Of a stretch of 26,257 nt of DNA, positions 1 through 5,768 are shown piece after piece (the stretch's first letter is position 1; the number at the start of each line of letters is the position of its first letter). The stretch covers positions 1-26,257 of the IMG/VR virus record IMGVR_UViG_3300042914_001339; one strand, written 5' to 3'. This stretch comes from a virus. A program made the position numbers and the translations under genes. Under the pieces are notes generated by a model. The model was given only the letters and a program-made list of their open reading frames with translations. It had not been told where the DNA came from and searched no databases.

Positions 1-282
1 TTTTAAATGAAGTACTTGCTTTGCATATGGATTTTTTTCACCATATTGATTTCTAACTCCTAATTTACATTTATATAAATTCTGATAATATATTTCTATT
101 TCAAATGCTTTATTTAAATCAGATGTTTCATATAATATTTCAACATTATTGATATCAAAATTGCTTTTACTTTTGTGTTTAATTAATCTATTTTTTAAAT
201 TTTGAGTAACACCAACATAATTTTCATTAGTTAAATAATACACTATAAAATTTGTATTTTTTATATTATTTAATTTACACAT
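1..282 (-). CDS. GIY-YIG endonuclease, 3' end outside window
   Basis: An open frame of 94 codons from the ATG at 282 to the left edge, with no stop, so the C-terminus is missing. Residues about 13-35 read YYLTNENYVGVTQNLKNRL followed by IKHK, which fits the GIY-YIG nuclease core: a YYLT strand, the YVG second half of the signature and the catalytic-type arginine before a histidine. A later NQYGEKNPYAKQV stretch is typical of phage-borne GIY-YIG proteins. Such proteins cut DNA and often act as homing endonucleases or repair-like nucleases. The start overlaps the stop of the upstream small gene (ATGTGTAA), suggesting coupling. Base composition is even more A+T rich than its neighbours, as is common for mobile nuclease genes. 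Family assignment is fairly secure; the biological role is not. Confidence 0.72.
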   Translation of the reverse strand, partial: MCKLNNIKNTNFIVYYLTNENYVGVTQNLKNRLIKHKSKSNFDINNVEILYETSDLNKAFEIEIYYQNLYKCKLGVRNQYGEKNPYAKQVLHLK

Positions 283-454
283 TTTTTTTAGTTTTTGATT
301 TATTATTTTGCTCTAATAAATAGTTAATACCCATTAATAATCCGATTAAGAAATGATAGTCCACTGTGTTGAATCTATCCTGTTTTCCTATTACTTCAAT
401 CTTGGCAGTTATATCTTCTAACTGCTCTTTAAGAAACTTATCTACTTGTTTCAT
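275..454 (-). CDS. Small hypothetical protein, 59 aa
   Basis: An ATG at 454 opens a 59-codon frame ending with TAA at 275-277. The protein starts MKQVDKFLKEQLEDITAKIE, an amphipathic charged helix. A more hydrophobic middle (YHFLIGLLMGINYLLEQ, residues 33-49) and a lysine-rich tail (KSKTKK) follow. It overlaps the preceding gene by 17 nt and the GIY-YIG start by 8 nt, the compact packing seen throughout this early operon. I do not recognise the family. The hydrophobic segment is short and interrupted, so membrane association is possible but unproven. Confidence 0.55.
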   Translation of the reverse strand: MKQVDKFLKEQLEDITAKIEVIGKQDRFNTVDYHFLIGLLMGINYLLEQNNKSKTKKNV

Positions 455-608
455 TGCTTATATATTTAATTAACTGTTTTTCGTTCTTTATGTTTTTGGC
501 TTCGTGTTTTTGTATCCTTATGTATTCAGTCTTTCCTTTATGAAGTACTGTAAAAATAGTTGTCAATTCTCCCTGCTCGTAATATTCCTCTATGTTTAAT
601 ACTTTCAT
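438..608 (-). CDS. Small hypothetical protein, 56 aa
   Basis: The frame runs from the ATG at 608 to TAA at 438-440. The protein begins MKVLNIEEYYEQGELTTIFT and continues through VLHKGKTEYIRIQKHEAK to a lysine-rich end. It is charged, soluble-looking and has no membrane segment. The start lies directly on the stop of the upstream gene (TGATG overlap), so translation is probably coupled. One copy of the dispersed AAACACGAA motif lies inside it at 501-510, read as K-H-E. No family recognised. Confidence 0.6.
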   Translation of the reverse strand: MKVLNIEEYYEQGELTTIFTVLHKGKTEYIRIQKHEAKNIKNEKQLIKYISNETSR

Positions 609-811
609 CAGTTTAATGTAAATAAAATATTTTTATGCTCTGCTATTTCAAAATCAAAATGATTGCTTTGTTCTATTCCTTGCATTAAAATATATTGGTG
701 AAATCCGTAAAGTATCATATATCCGATAACAATTCTTTCAAGTTGTTCTACATCTGTACGAAGATAAACAATTTGACCGATGCCATATTTAAATTCTCTC
801 GTAATCTTCAT
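608..811 (-). CDS. Hypothetical phage protein, about 67 aa
   Basis: The protein reads MKITREFKYGIGQIVYLRTD, then VEQLERIVIGYMILYGFHQY and a short acidic tail. The pattern YGIGQIVYLRTDxEQLERIV resembles small hypothetical proteins I associate with Bacteroidota phages (memory, not a search). It looks like a small beta-barrel-type fold with a glycine-led strand. Upstream in-frame ATGs exist at 826 and 835. I prefer the one at 811 because it keeps the overlap with the sigma-like gene to 23 nt and gives the MKITREF start. No function can be assigned. Confidence 0.6.
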   Translation of the reverse strand: MKITREFKYGIGQIVYLRTDVEQLERIVIGYMILYGFHQYILMQGIEQSNHFDFEIAEHKNILFTLN

Positions 812-1322
812 TGATAAAATCTTCATAATCTTCACTACAATTCTCTTTGATTCTTTCTTTGCAGTTCTTTATTGTGTTGAATATAGACGATAGTGATATA
901 TGGCTTTTTTCTGCAATATCTCGCATTGATAAATCCTGTTTCATATAAACTCTAAAAAGCATAGCATCATACCATTCCCATTTGTTTATCTCTGATTCTA
1001 ACTTATTACTAAATCTTTCGTATCCGTGTTTTTCTTCAGATACTTCTTCATCCTCAATATCAAACTTATCAGACAAACGAGAAACTTCTATTTTGTTTCC
1101 TGACTTCTTTAGGTCGTTGTATATATTTCGAATCACAAACCAAACATAAGCCTTGTTTACTTCGCCATCAGTTACTATCTTTTCTTCTGTGGTATATCTA
1201 TTAATGCGTAGATACATCTCCTGAACTATGTCCTCTGCATAATCAAACTCGCCCCAACTTCGTACTATCTTTAAGTATTCGTTGTGATATTTAGCAATGT
1301 ATTTTAACCAGTCTGCACTCAA
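789..1322 (-). CDS. Sigma-70-like RNA polymerase sigma factor
   Basis: This 177-aa protein has the two-domain layout of a small sigma-70 family factor. Residues 28-40 (YAEDIVQEMYLRI) match the region 2.1 consensus in which an acidic residue precedes IVQExxLRI. Residues 58-73 (AYVWFVIRNIYNDLKK) match region 2.4-like helices. After an acidic linker (about 85-115), residues 130-158 (LSMRDIAEKSHISLSSIFNTIKN) form a region 4 helix-turn-helix. No region 1 or 3 is present. It probably directs host RNA polymerase to phage promoters, perhaps late ones, although no matching promoter set can be proven here. The gene lies at the distal end of the early operon. The family is well supported; the regulatory target is inference. 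Confidence 0.82.
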   Translation of the reverse strand: MSADWLKYIAKYHNEYLKIVRSWGEFDYAEDIVQEMYLRINRYTTEEKIVTDGEVNKAYVWFVIRNIYNDLKKSGNKIEVSRLSDKFDIEDEEVSEEKHGYERFSNKLESEINKWEWYDAMLFRVYMKQDLSMRDIAEKSHISLSSIFNTIKNCKERIKENCSEDYEDFINEDYERI

Positions 1323-1333
1323 TGGTGCAAAAT

Positions 1334-1411
1334 TTAATCTAATTTCCGATATATTATTAAAATTATAGGAAATATTAGTATATCAGTTATTAACAATAGT
1401 ATATTTTTCAT
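1334..1411 (-). CDS. Small hydrophobic peptide, 25 aa (28 aa from upstream ATG)
   Basis: A short frame codes for MKNILLLITDILIFPIILII followed by YRKLD, essentially one transmembrane helix with a positive C-terminal end. An upstream in-frame ATG at 1420 would add three residues. The ATG at 1411 is preferred because it carries the ACTATG context found at several other starts in this phage. It sits between a hairpin (1437-1467) and the sigma-like gene. It could be a small membrane effector or a chance frame in A+T-rich DNA; confidence is low. Confidence 0.35.
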   Translation of the reverse strand: MKNILLLITDILIFPIILIIYRKLD

Positions 1412-1436
1412 AGTGTTCATATTTAATCATAACAAA

Positions 1437-1467
1437 GCATAAGCGAAACTAAAGCTATCGCCTATGC
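1437..1467 (-). terminator. 10-bp hairpin after the 68-aa gene, possible terminator
   Basis: On the minus strand GCATAGGCGA and TCGCTTATGC form ten base pairs (one G-U) around an 11-nt loop. The hairpin starts 6 nt after the stop of the 68-aa gene. The following bases are TTTGTTATG, so the U-tract is weak and termination may be partial; an RNA-stabilising role is equally possible. Confidence 0.5.
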
Positions 1468-1472
1468 GACTG

Positions 1473-1679
1473 TTAGCGGTAATGCTTAACCATATTCTCA
1501 TCGAGATAATAAGTCGAGAAATTATCACTAACCCAACCACCCTTCCAAATAGTTGTGCTTGTCGTAGTTTCATCAGTTGATAAGCAACCAGTAGTAGCAC
1601 TACCGTTAACACCAGATAAAAGCAATTTATTACTGCTAATATCTAACTTTTCTGCTTGTTTTTTAATCTTGTTTTTCAT
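1473..1679 (-). CDS. Small protein of unknown function, 68 aa
   Basis: The protein starts with a lysine-rich helix, MKNKIKKQAEKLDISSNKLL, then has LSGVNGSATTGCLSTDETTT and a tail with WKGGWVSDNFSTYYLDENMV. A charged N-terminal leader followed by a glycine, serine and threonine-rich segment with a single cysteine recalls ribosomally made, modified peptide precursors of Bacteroidota. No modifying enzyme or exporter is visible nearby, so this is only a resemblance. The ATG at 1679 is the first in frame. A 10-bp hairpin follows the stop. It is not linked by overlap to its neighbours, unlike most early genes, and may be a separately acquired gene. Confidence 0.5.
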   Translation of the reverse strand: MKNKIKKQAEKLDISSNKLLLSGVNGSATTGCLSTDETTTSTTIWKGGWVSDNFSTYYLDENMVKHYR

Positions 1680-1716
1680 ATCTAATTTTATTTTAAACTG
1701 CTTTTATCTGTAAACG

Positions 1717-1848
1717 TTATTCTTCAGGATTTAATCTTTTAAATGCAGTATCACTATATACCCAAGATAGTATGTAGTTAGTTGCTCTTTTCATACTTCT
1801 TTTAAGATACTGATGTACTTCGTGTTTTCTCCGCCTGTTTTTATTCAT
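1717..1848 (-). CDS. Small basic hypothetical protein, 43 aa
   Basis: The ATG at 1848 overlaps the stop of the upstream gene (ATGA), so translation is probably coupled. The product starts MNKNRRRKHEVHQYLKRSMK and ends with RLNPEE: highly basic at the N-terminus with a tryptophan and tyrosine-containing middle (NYILSWVYSD). The basic cluster would suit nucleic-acid binding, but there is no recognisable family. The AAACACGAA motif at 1819-1828 is read here as K-H-E. Confidence 0.55.
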   Translation of the reverse strand: MNKNRRRKHEVHQYLKRSMKRATNYILSWVYSDTAFKRLNPEE

Positions 1849-2063
1849 AATTTTATTTCGTTATCAGTTAGTATTCCATTAAATTCTTCTCTTACTTTTT
1901 CAAGTGTTTTTCGTTCTGTTTCTGTTAAGTTTTCATTGTACTTTAGTTCACTCCTTAAATACTCACGAATTTTATTTAAAGCATAAAGATAGTCAGTTCC
2001 TTTTACTGCATCATTAAACTCGGATTGTTCTTCTGGGAGATTAAATGTTAGTGTTGCTTTCAT
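1845..2063 (-). CDS. Conserved phage hypothetical protein, 72 aa
   Basis: The protein begins MKATLTFNLPEEQSEFNDAV and continues KGTDYLYALNKIREYLRSEL, followed by a glutamate and lysine-rich segment. This N-terminal pattern is familiar to me from small hypothetical proteins in many unrelated tailed phages, where it has no assigned function. A short beta strand (ATLTFNL) followed by helices is predicted by eye. It overlaps the upstream gene by 23 nt and the downstream 43-aa gene by 4 nt. Conservation supports that it is real. Confidence 0.75.
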   Translation of the reverse strand: MKATLTFNLPEEQSEFNDAVKGTDYLYALNKIREYLRSELKYNENLTETERKTLEKVREEFNGILTDNEIKL

Positions 2064-2247
2064 TATTTAAGTCTATAAGTTGATTTATATTTTTATCTAT
2101 AAGTTCAAATGCTGATATTGTTTCCTCTAATAACTCTAATTCATACTCATATTTCTGCATATCGTACAAAAGATCATTTACTTTACAGTAGTATATCTTT
2201 CTTTGTAAATAGTCAATCTGTTCTTCGATTTCTTTTCGTGTTTTCAT
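2041..2247 (-). CDS. Hypothetical coiled-coil protein, 68 aa
   Basis: The product starts MKTRKEIEEQIDYLQRKIYY and is helical throughout, with leucine and isoleucine spacing that suggests a coiled coil across residues 4-60. An in-frame ATG exists at 2274. The one at 2247 is chosen because it forms an ATGA overlap with the upstream stop, as in neighbouring genes. A dispersed AAACACGAA motif lies immediately after the start codon and is read as T-R-K. No family recognised. Confidence 0.65.
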   Translation of the reverse strand: MKTRKEIEEQIDYLQRKIYYCKVNDLLYDMQKYEYELELLEETISAFELIDKNINQLIDLNNESNTNI

Positions 2248-2495
2248 AAGTTTAAATCTATTGTTTTCAACCAATTTCTAAATAATAACTGTAAAGCAAT
2301 TTGTTGCTCAACTGCTTCTTTATAATCTTTATGGTCTGTTTTCTGATTAGTGATATGATTATCTAATGCTCTGATTGAATTTATTACAGTATTTGCTTTA
2401 AATTTTACCATTCTATTCAATGGTACATCTTCAAGTAAATCAGCAAGTGCAGGAAGCAATGAAGTAGATAATACTAATTTTTCTTCTGTTGTCAT
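2244..2495 (-). CDS. Hypothetical protein, 83 aa
   Basis: A helical protein starting MTTEEKLVLSTSLLPALADL, with a second helical region around RMVKFKANTVINSIRALDNH and a hydrophobic C-terminal helix (QQIALQLLFRNWLK). It has no cysteines and no membrane segment. The start has the AAACTATG context that recurs in this operon. The gene overlaps the next by 4 nt. No function can be proposed. Confidence 0.65.
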   Translation of the reverse strand: MTTEEKLVLSTSLLPALADLLEDVPLNRMVKFKANTVINSIRALDNHITNQKTDHKDYKEAVEQQIALQLLFRNWLKTIDLNL

Positions 2496-2509
2496 AGTTT
2501 AATTTTTGA

Positions 2510-3037
2510 CTAATATAAATCTTTTATTTTATCCTTATACGTTTTTATTAAATTTTTTAATTCATCAATAGTCCATTTCTTTGTTTTGTATGCTCTTTCT
2601 CGTAGCATTATAAATTCGTCTTTTCCTATCTTCTTTTCAAGATTTATTCCATATTCGATTAAGTTACCAGATAAGAATGAGTTGCAATGCTCACATTGTA
2701 CCGAGCAATTAAATTCATCAAACCTTACATTTGAATGCCCACCCTGTGAATAGTAATGCCCACAATTTGCTTTCTTTGGCTTCTTTAAACAACTGATGCA
2801 TACTTCGTGTTTATCTCGTTCCCTGATGTATTTATTAAAGACTTGTTGAGTAAGTTTGAGATATTCTTGTAATGTCATTAAATCGTCTTTTCGTTGCTTC
2901 TGTCGCTTCTTCTCATCCTTTGATTTAGCTTCCTTCCAAAACACGGATAAACATTCATCCTTCGTGCAATACTTTTGAAATGATGTATATGGATGGAATT
3001 TATCTTGGCAGTTTTTACACTTCTTTGCTTTTATCAT
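2510..3037 (-). CDS. ninG: NinG/Rap-like recombination nuclease
   Basis: This 175-aa protein has the features of lambda NinG (Rap), a structure-specific nuclease acting on recombination intermediates such as D-loops and Holliday-type junctions. Residues 7-29 hold an N-terminal zinc-binding set (C7, C10, C24, C29). A lysine and arginine-rich helix (38-52) follows. Residues 80-119 contain a second cysteine set (C80, C83, C92) and an HNH-like core: CGHYYSQGGHSNVRF, then NCSVQCEHCN, with H94, H101, C111, C115 and C118. Lambda NinG is slightly longer (204 aa). It lies downstream of the ATPase in the same operon and would work with the ERF, exonuclease and SSB-like proteins encoded upstream. The start overlaps the previous stop by 4 nt. 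Confidence 0.87.
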   Translation of the reverse strand: MIKAKKCKNCQDKFHPYTSFQKYCTKDECLSVFWKEAKSKDEKKRQKQRKDDLMTLQEYLKLTQQVFNKYIRERDKHEVCISCLKKPKKANCGHYYSQGGHSNVRFDEFNCSVQCEHCNSFLSGNLIEYGINLEKKIGKDEFIMLRERAYKTKKWTIDELKNLIKTYKDKIKDLY

Positions 3038-3297
3038 AGTTCAAATATTTTTTCAATTGCTAACTTACTATTTAACTCTAAATTTATTCTTAATAGTTCC
3101 GTGTTTTCGGTGATTAACCTATCATTTTCTTTTGATAATTCATCTAATGTTTTTCTGACTTGTTCTAAATCCGAACACATCCTTGTTAGGTTTTCTTTCT
3201 TTTGCTCACTCATCTGCTCTAAATTTAAACGAAATAGCAGTTTGTTTATGGTTAGATTCAGATTTATCCGTGATTGTATAATTTTTAAGTTGTCCAT
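3034..3297 (-). CDS. Coiled-coil hypothetical protein, 87 aa
   Basis: Almost entirely helical: residues about 25-80 carry heptad-like leucines through EQMSEQKKENLTRMCSDLEQ and later LSKENDRLITENTELLRINL, predicting a long coiled coil and probable dimerisation. The gene begins right behind a copy of the dispersed motif (3301-3310) that fills the gap after the ATPase stop, so the leader reads AACACGGAACTATG. It sits between the ATPase and NinG. No known domain. A second copy of the motif is inside the gene at 3098-3107. Confidence 0.65.
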   Translation of the reverse strand: MDNLKIIQSRINLNLTINKLLFRLNLEQMSEQKKENLTRMCSDLEQVRKTLDELSKENDRLITENTELLRINLELNSKLAIEKIFEL

Positions 3298-3308
3298 AGT
3301 TCCGTGTT

Positions 3309-4202
3309 TTAAAATGGTAGCCCATCATCAAAGTTATCATTTTGTTGTTTTCGTCTTTTTATAGGGTCAATACCTCCTATTTTAAATCCTAATCCAAAAT
3401 TATAATCAAATAGCAAAGGATTATTTAATTCTGTCTGTTGTCCTCCAGTATCTCTATCTTTTACTTTTTCAATATCTATCATAGTCATAAATTTCATTTC
3501 AGGATGTTTAATTAATCGGTGTATTACTATCATATCATCGCATCTATTTAAAAATGGCTTACCTCCTTCAATATGTGCCTTAAGTGGTGGCTTTAAATGA
3601 CCAAACCATTTATGGTCTTGTGGGTAAATCATTCCACTTCTACCACTTTCAGAATTAGGATGTGTTGAAATATACAAAGTTTTTCCTGTACTATTACAAA
3701 ATTCTCGTGTAGTATTTAAAAATTCATAATTATCTGAATGCTGCATCCCTCTATTTAATCCCGTAAATGGGTCAATAAACGCAACATCACAATCAGTATT
3801 TCTAATAATTTCTAATATCTCAAAAGGTGTATACATCTTTTCATTTGATATAAATTGAAAATATTGTTCCAACTCATCTTGGTATTGTAATATTCGATTA
3901 GGTTGTATTTCTGAATATTTTATTCCAGCAAACATTTGTATTAAATCACGCATTACTTGACCTGAACTATTTTCTCCCATCCAAAGAAGAAATTTAAGTT
4001 TATGATTAGTTGCAAGTGCCAAAAAATACCATAGCATCCAATATGACTTACCAACATTATCGTGACCTAATACGATATTAAGTTGTTTACGTTTAAATAA
4101 AATATAATCATCCAAACTACATCCTATTCCTAATCCTCTGCTTATTTTACCATCTCGGTAATCAAGCAAGTATTGTGTGTTATATCCTCGTGGTAGTATC
4201 AT
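3309..4202 (-). CDS. RecA/DnaB-like replication ATPase
   Basis: A 297-aa P-loop NTPase. Residues 46-53 (GHDNVGKS) are the Walker A motif, followed by an aromatic-rich helix (YWMLWYFLALA). Residues 138-146 (CDVAFIDPF) are the Walker B strand with D144. IDPFTGLNRGMQ and the ISTHPNSESGRSG segment near 178-190 match motif 3 regions of RecA/DnaB-type ATPases, where the histidine after the strand is typical. It is short for a full DnaB helicase and lacks an N-terminal primase-interacting domain, so it may be a RepA-like helicase or a loader. It lies just downstream of the DUF6291-like protein with a 4-nt overlap, a common phage replication pair. The ATPase fold is sure; helicase activity is inferred. 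Confidence 0.8.
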   Translation of the reverse strand: MILPRGYNTQYLLDYRDGKISRGLGIGCSLDDYILFKRKQLNIVLGHDNVGKSYWMLWYFLALATNHKLKFLLWMGENSSGQVMRDLIQMFAGIKYSEIQPNRILQYQDELEQYFQFISNEKMYTPFEILEIIRNTDCDVAFIDPFTGLNRGMQHSDNYEFLNTTREFCNSTGKTLYISTHPNSESGRSGMIYPQDHKWFGHLKPPLKAHIEGGKPFLNRCDDMIVIHRLIKHPEMKFMTMIDIEKVKDRDTGGQQTELNNPLLFDYNFGLGFKIGGIDPIKRRKQQNDNFDDGLPF

Positions 4203-4807
4203 TTGTTAGCATTCATTTGTTTCATTACATTTTCATATAATTGTTGGTCTAATGATTTGACTTGTGTTTGAATTTTGCTAATATATGGAATAGTATTTAA
4301 TAATGTAGATTTCCAATTTTTAATTTTTATATTCTTATTATTTCTTATTACACTCCAATCATTAACTAACCAACTTTCATATTTTAATTTTACTTCATTC
4401 GTGTTTATGTTAGGCTCTTTACTTAAAGCATATGCTAAAAACTCATCGATAGATGGTATATTAATATCTTTAACATTAACATTATCATTTACATTATCAG
4501 CTATTTTTGCTATAGTAGAAATGCGTTTGCTATCGTTTGCTATATTTTGCCATCGTTTGTTAGCACCTGCTTTACCTGCTTCACTACGTTTTTCTTTAGT
4601 TTCTTCAAACTTTACTAAATCACGTTTCAATTGTTGCTTGATTGGTGTAAATGCAAGATTAATAATTAAATCTTCAGTAATAGGATTTTCATCATTAACA
4701 TAACTAAATATGTGTTTAATTAATTCTCCTGCTTTTTCGTTTGGTAATTGGTCAAATAATGCTTTTTGGTCAGCATATAAGATAAACCCTTTTTTGTCTT
4801 TAGCCAT
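4199..4807 (-). CDS. DUF6291-like phage replication protein
   Basis: This 202-aa protein begins MAKDKKGFILYADQKALFDQ, then LPNEKAGELIKHIFSYVNDE, the signature I know as DUF6291, common in Bacteroidota phages beside a DnaB-like ATPase. The first 75 residues look like a winged-helix-type DNA-binding domain. A basic linker (KRSEAGKAGANKRW, about 73-86) resembles the linker of phage replication initiators. The C-terminal part (about 115-175) has the SIDEFLAYALSKE and KLKYESWLVNDW pattern seen in DnaD/replisome-organiser tails. It probably recognises the origin and recruits the downstream ATPase. Its start lies 10 nt after the U-tract of a structured RNA (4818-4910), so expression may depend on read-through. 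The role is inferred from family and position. Confidence 0.78.
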   Translation of the reverse strand: MAKDKKGFILYADQKALFDQLPNEKAGELIKHIFSYVNDENPITEDLIINLAFTPIKQQLKRDLVKFEETKEKRSEAGKAGANKRWQNIANDSKRISTIAKIADNVNDNVNVKDINIPSIDEFLAYALSKEPNINTNEVKLKYESWLVNDWSVIRNNKNIKIKNWKSTLLNTIPYISKIQTQVKSLDQQLYENVMKQMNANK

Positions 4808-4817
4808 AATATGTCAT

Positions 4818-4910
4818 AAAAAAAACCCCGTCAAATCCGTAGGCTCTCACTTCTACTTCATTGACAGGGTCAATAACATCTTTAAGTTACATATTGTGAG
4901 AGCGTAACCG
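4818..4910 (-). ncRNA. Structured RNA with complementary hairpin loops and U8 terminator
   Basis: Read on the minus strand from about 4910. The first hairpin has stem GTTAC/GTAAC (4904-4908 with 4886-4890) and a 13-nt loop starting GCTCTCAC (4896-4903). The second is a long hairpin: a 9-bp outer stem CCCTGTCAA/TTGACGGGG (4861-4869 with 4826-4834, one G-U), an inner GTAG/CTAC stem (4853-4856 with 4839-4842), and a 10-nt loop containing GTGAGAGC (4843-4850). The two loops are perfectly complementary over 8 nt. The outer stem is followed directly by eight U residues (4818-4825), an intrinsic terminator. A TATATTTG promoter element lies just upstream. It may be a self-contained small RNA, or a leader controlling the replication gene that starts 10 nt later. 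I do not recognise it as a known riboswitch or ribozyme. Confidence 0.72.
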
Positions 4911-4914
4911 TATA

Positions 4915-4922
4915 CAAATATA
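4915..4922 (-). promoter_or_regulatory. Bacteroidota -7 promoter element TATATTTG
   Basis: A perfect TAnnTTTG match on the minus strand, immediately after the stop of the 64-aa gene. A start site 5-7 nt downstream would fall at about 4908-4910, where the first hairpin of the structured RNA begins. No clear TTTG -33 element is present upstream, so strength is uncertain. Confidence 0.6.
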
Positions 4923-4927
4923 ACTAA

Positions 4928-5122
4928 TTATTCTGATTCTTGTTTTAAATACATACCTAATCGTTTTTCACAATTATCTATCCAGTCATCTAATAGCCAT
5001 ACATCGTATACATCTTCAGGATTTCTGTCGGACTTTTTAATAGCATCTTCTCTGCTATTTGCTTTGCCTATCCAATAGTTAGGTTGTCCGTGATTCCAAC
5101 AAAATACTTTATAATAGTTCAT
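4928..5122 (-). CDS. Hypothetical protein, 64 aa
   Basis: The protein starts MNYYKVFCWNHGQPNYWIGK, followed by ANSREDAIKKSDRNPEDVYD and a tryptophan-containing acidic end. The arrangement of a beta strand, a helix led by SREDAI and another strand resembles small alpha/beta phage proteins, but no family is recognised. The start overlaps the upstream stop (ATGA). It ends 6 nt before a promoter element for the structured RNA. Confidence 0.62.
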   Translation of the reverse strand: MNYYKVFCWNHGQPNYWIGKANSREDAIKKSDRNPEDVYDVWLLDDWIDNCEKRLGMYLKQESE

Positions 5123-5298
5123 TTCTTATCTTCTAAATCATAAATTTCTTTAATCAATCCTTTAAAAGTCCAAGTGCAATAAATATTGTCTTTAAATGTA
5201 TTACATACTACTTCATCTTTTACAGGTAAGTCTTTTCCTAATGCGATTTTTTCATATAAATATTTATACAATAAATCTCTTTCAAATTCTTTGCTCAT
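5119..5298 (-). CDS. Hypothetical protein, 59 aa
   Basis: The product begins MSKEFERDLLYKYLYEKIAL and ends WTFKGLIKEIYDLEDKK. It is mainly helical with two cysteines in the middle (VVCNTFKDNIYC). A longer in-frame start at 5343 would run through a terminator-like hairpin and a low-complexity stretch, so the ATG at 5298 is preferred. A copy of the dispersed motif lies directly upstream (AAACACGAATT then ATG). No function recognised. Confidence 0.62.
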   Translation of the reverse strand: MSKEFERDLLYKYLYEKIALGKDLPVKDEVVCNTFKDNIYCTWTFKGLIKEIYDLEDKK

Positions 5299-5313
5299 AA
5301 TTCGTGTTTTTGT

Positions 5314-5352
5314 AAAAAATAGGTTTTTTAGAAAATCCACCAAAGAAACCTA
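5314..5352 (-). terminator. Terminator-like hairpin with U6 tail
   Basis: On the minus strand TAGGTTT (5346-5352) pairs with AAACCTA (5320-5326) around a 19-nt loop and is followed by six U residues (5314-5319). The stem is short and A/U-rich and the loop is large, so termination is uncertain. It closes the GC-rich noncoding block that precedes it in the transcript. Confidence 0.4.
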
Positions 5353-5447
5353 CAAAACTTTGCCGACCAACGATTCGGTATCCGAGTGAGCAGTTCTAAC
5401 GGTATGCCCGACAGTGCTTCGTTCCCTTGTACTTTGGGCGTGTATTT
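5353..5447 (-). other. GC-rich noncoding block with repeated CGGTAT element
   Basis: About 95 nt between the SSB-like gene and the 59-aa gene, visibly richer in G+C than the surrounding A+T-rich DNA. On the plus strand CGGTATCCGA (from 5376) and CGGTATGCCCGA (from 5400) are imperfect direct repeats spaced 24 nt apart. Short inverted elements such as TCGG-ATA-CCGA are present on the minus strand. There is no ATG-started gene. It may be a structured RNA, a protein-binding array or part of a replication origin; nothing here decides between these. Confidence 0.4.
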
Positions 5448-5453
5448 TTTAAA

Positions 5454-5759
5454 TCAAAAAGGGAGGTCATCTTTAGTAGAATCAATAATCTTTTGTGATG
5501 AACTTTGAAGTGGTTTATCTTGCTTCTCTGCTACTTTTACCTCTCCATTGGTATAAACTACTTTTCCATTGCCTAAAAACGTCTTAGATGCCTTTATTTC
5601 ACGTTCTTCTTTTGACTGCTGAATAGTCAAAGCTACATTGTTTCCATAGTTATCTAAATTGTCATTGACTGAAATAGTCATATTTAGATACTTTCCTTTG
5701 ATTAGTTTAGACTTGTCTACTTTTGTCAAGTCAATACTTGCGTTAATTAGTGTTCCCAT
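5454..5759 (-). CDS. SSB-like single-stranded DNA-binding protein, 101 aa
   Basis: The protein starts MGTLINASIDLTKVDKSKLI, then KGKYLNMTISVNDNLDNYGN, a strand-rich pattern that would suit an OB-type fold. The last residues, STKDDLPF, form an acidic tip like the C-terminal DDDIPF peptide of bacterial SSB that recruits repair and replication enzymes. A flexible glutamine and serine-rich linker (about 78-93) precedes the tip. It is shorter than E. coli SSB (178 aa), and the domain itself is not a clear match to canonical SSB. It lies between the exonuclease and replication genes, which fits. I call it SSB-like on the tail and context. Confidence 0.68.
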   Translation of the reverse strand: MGTLINASIDLTKVDKSKLIKGKYLNMTISVNDNLDNYGNNVALTIQQSKEEREIKASKTFLGNGKVVYTNGEVKVAEKQDKPLQSSSQKIIDSTKDDLPF

Positions 5760-5768
5760 TTTACTCTA

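Noticed and set aside
4818-4910. Pistol-type self-cleaving ribozyme
   Set aside because: The first hairpin with a loop pairing downstream recalls pistol, but the third stem, the conserved linker and the cleavage-site sequence are absent, and a terminator follows instead.
4843-5395. Possible base pairing between the structured RNA loop and the GC-rich block (AGTGAG with CTCACT)
   Set aside because: Only six nucleotides match, which is expected by chance in this much sequence.
5353-5447. tRNA or tRNA-like gene
   Set aside because: No T-arm TTCRANNC sequence, acceptor stem or anticodon arm can be assembled on either strand.
5345-5453. Open minus-strand frame continuing after the SSB-like stop through the GC-rich block
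   Set aside because: It has no ATG or plausible alternative start and would require read-through of a stop; no recognisable protein features.
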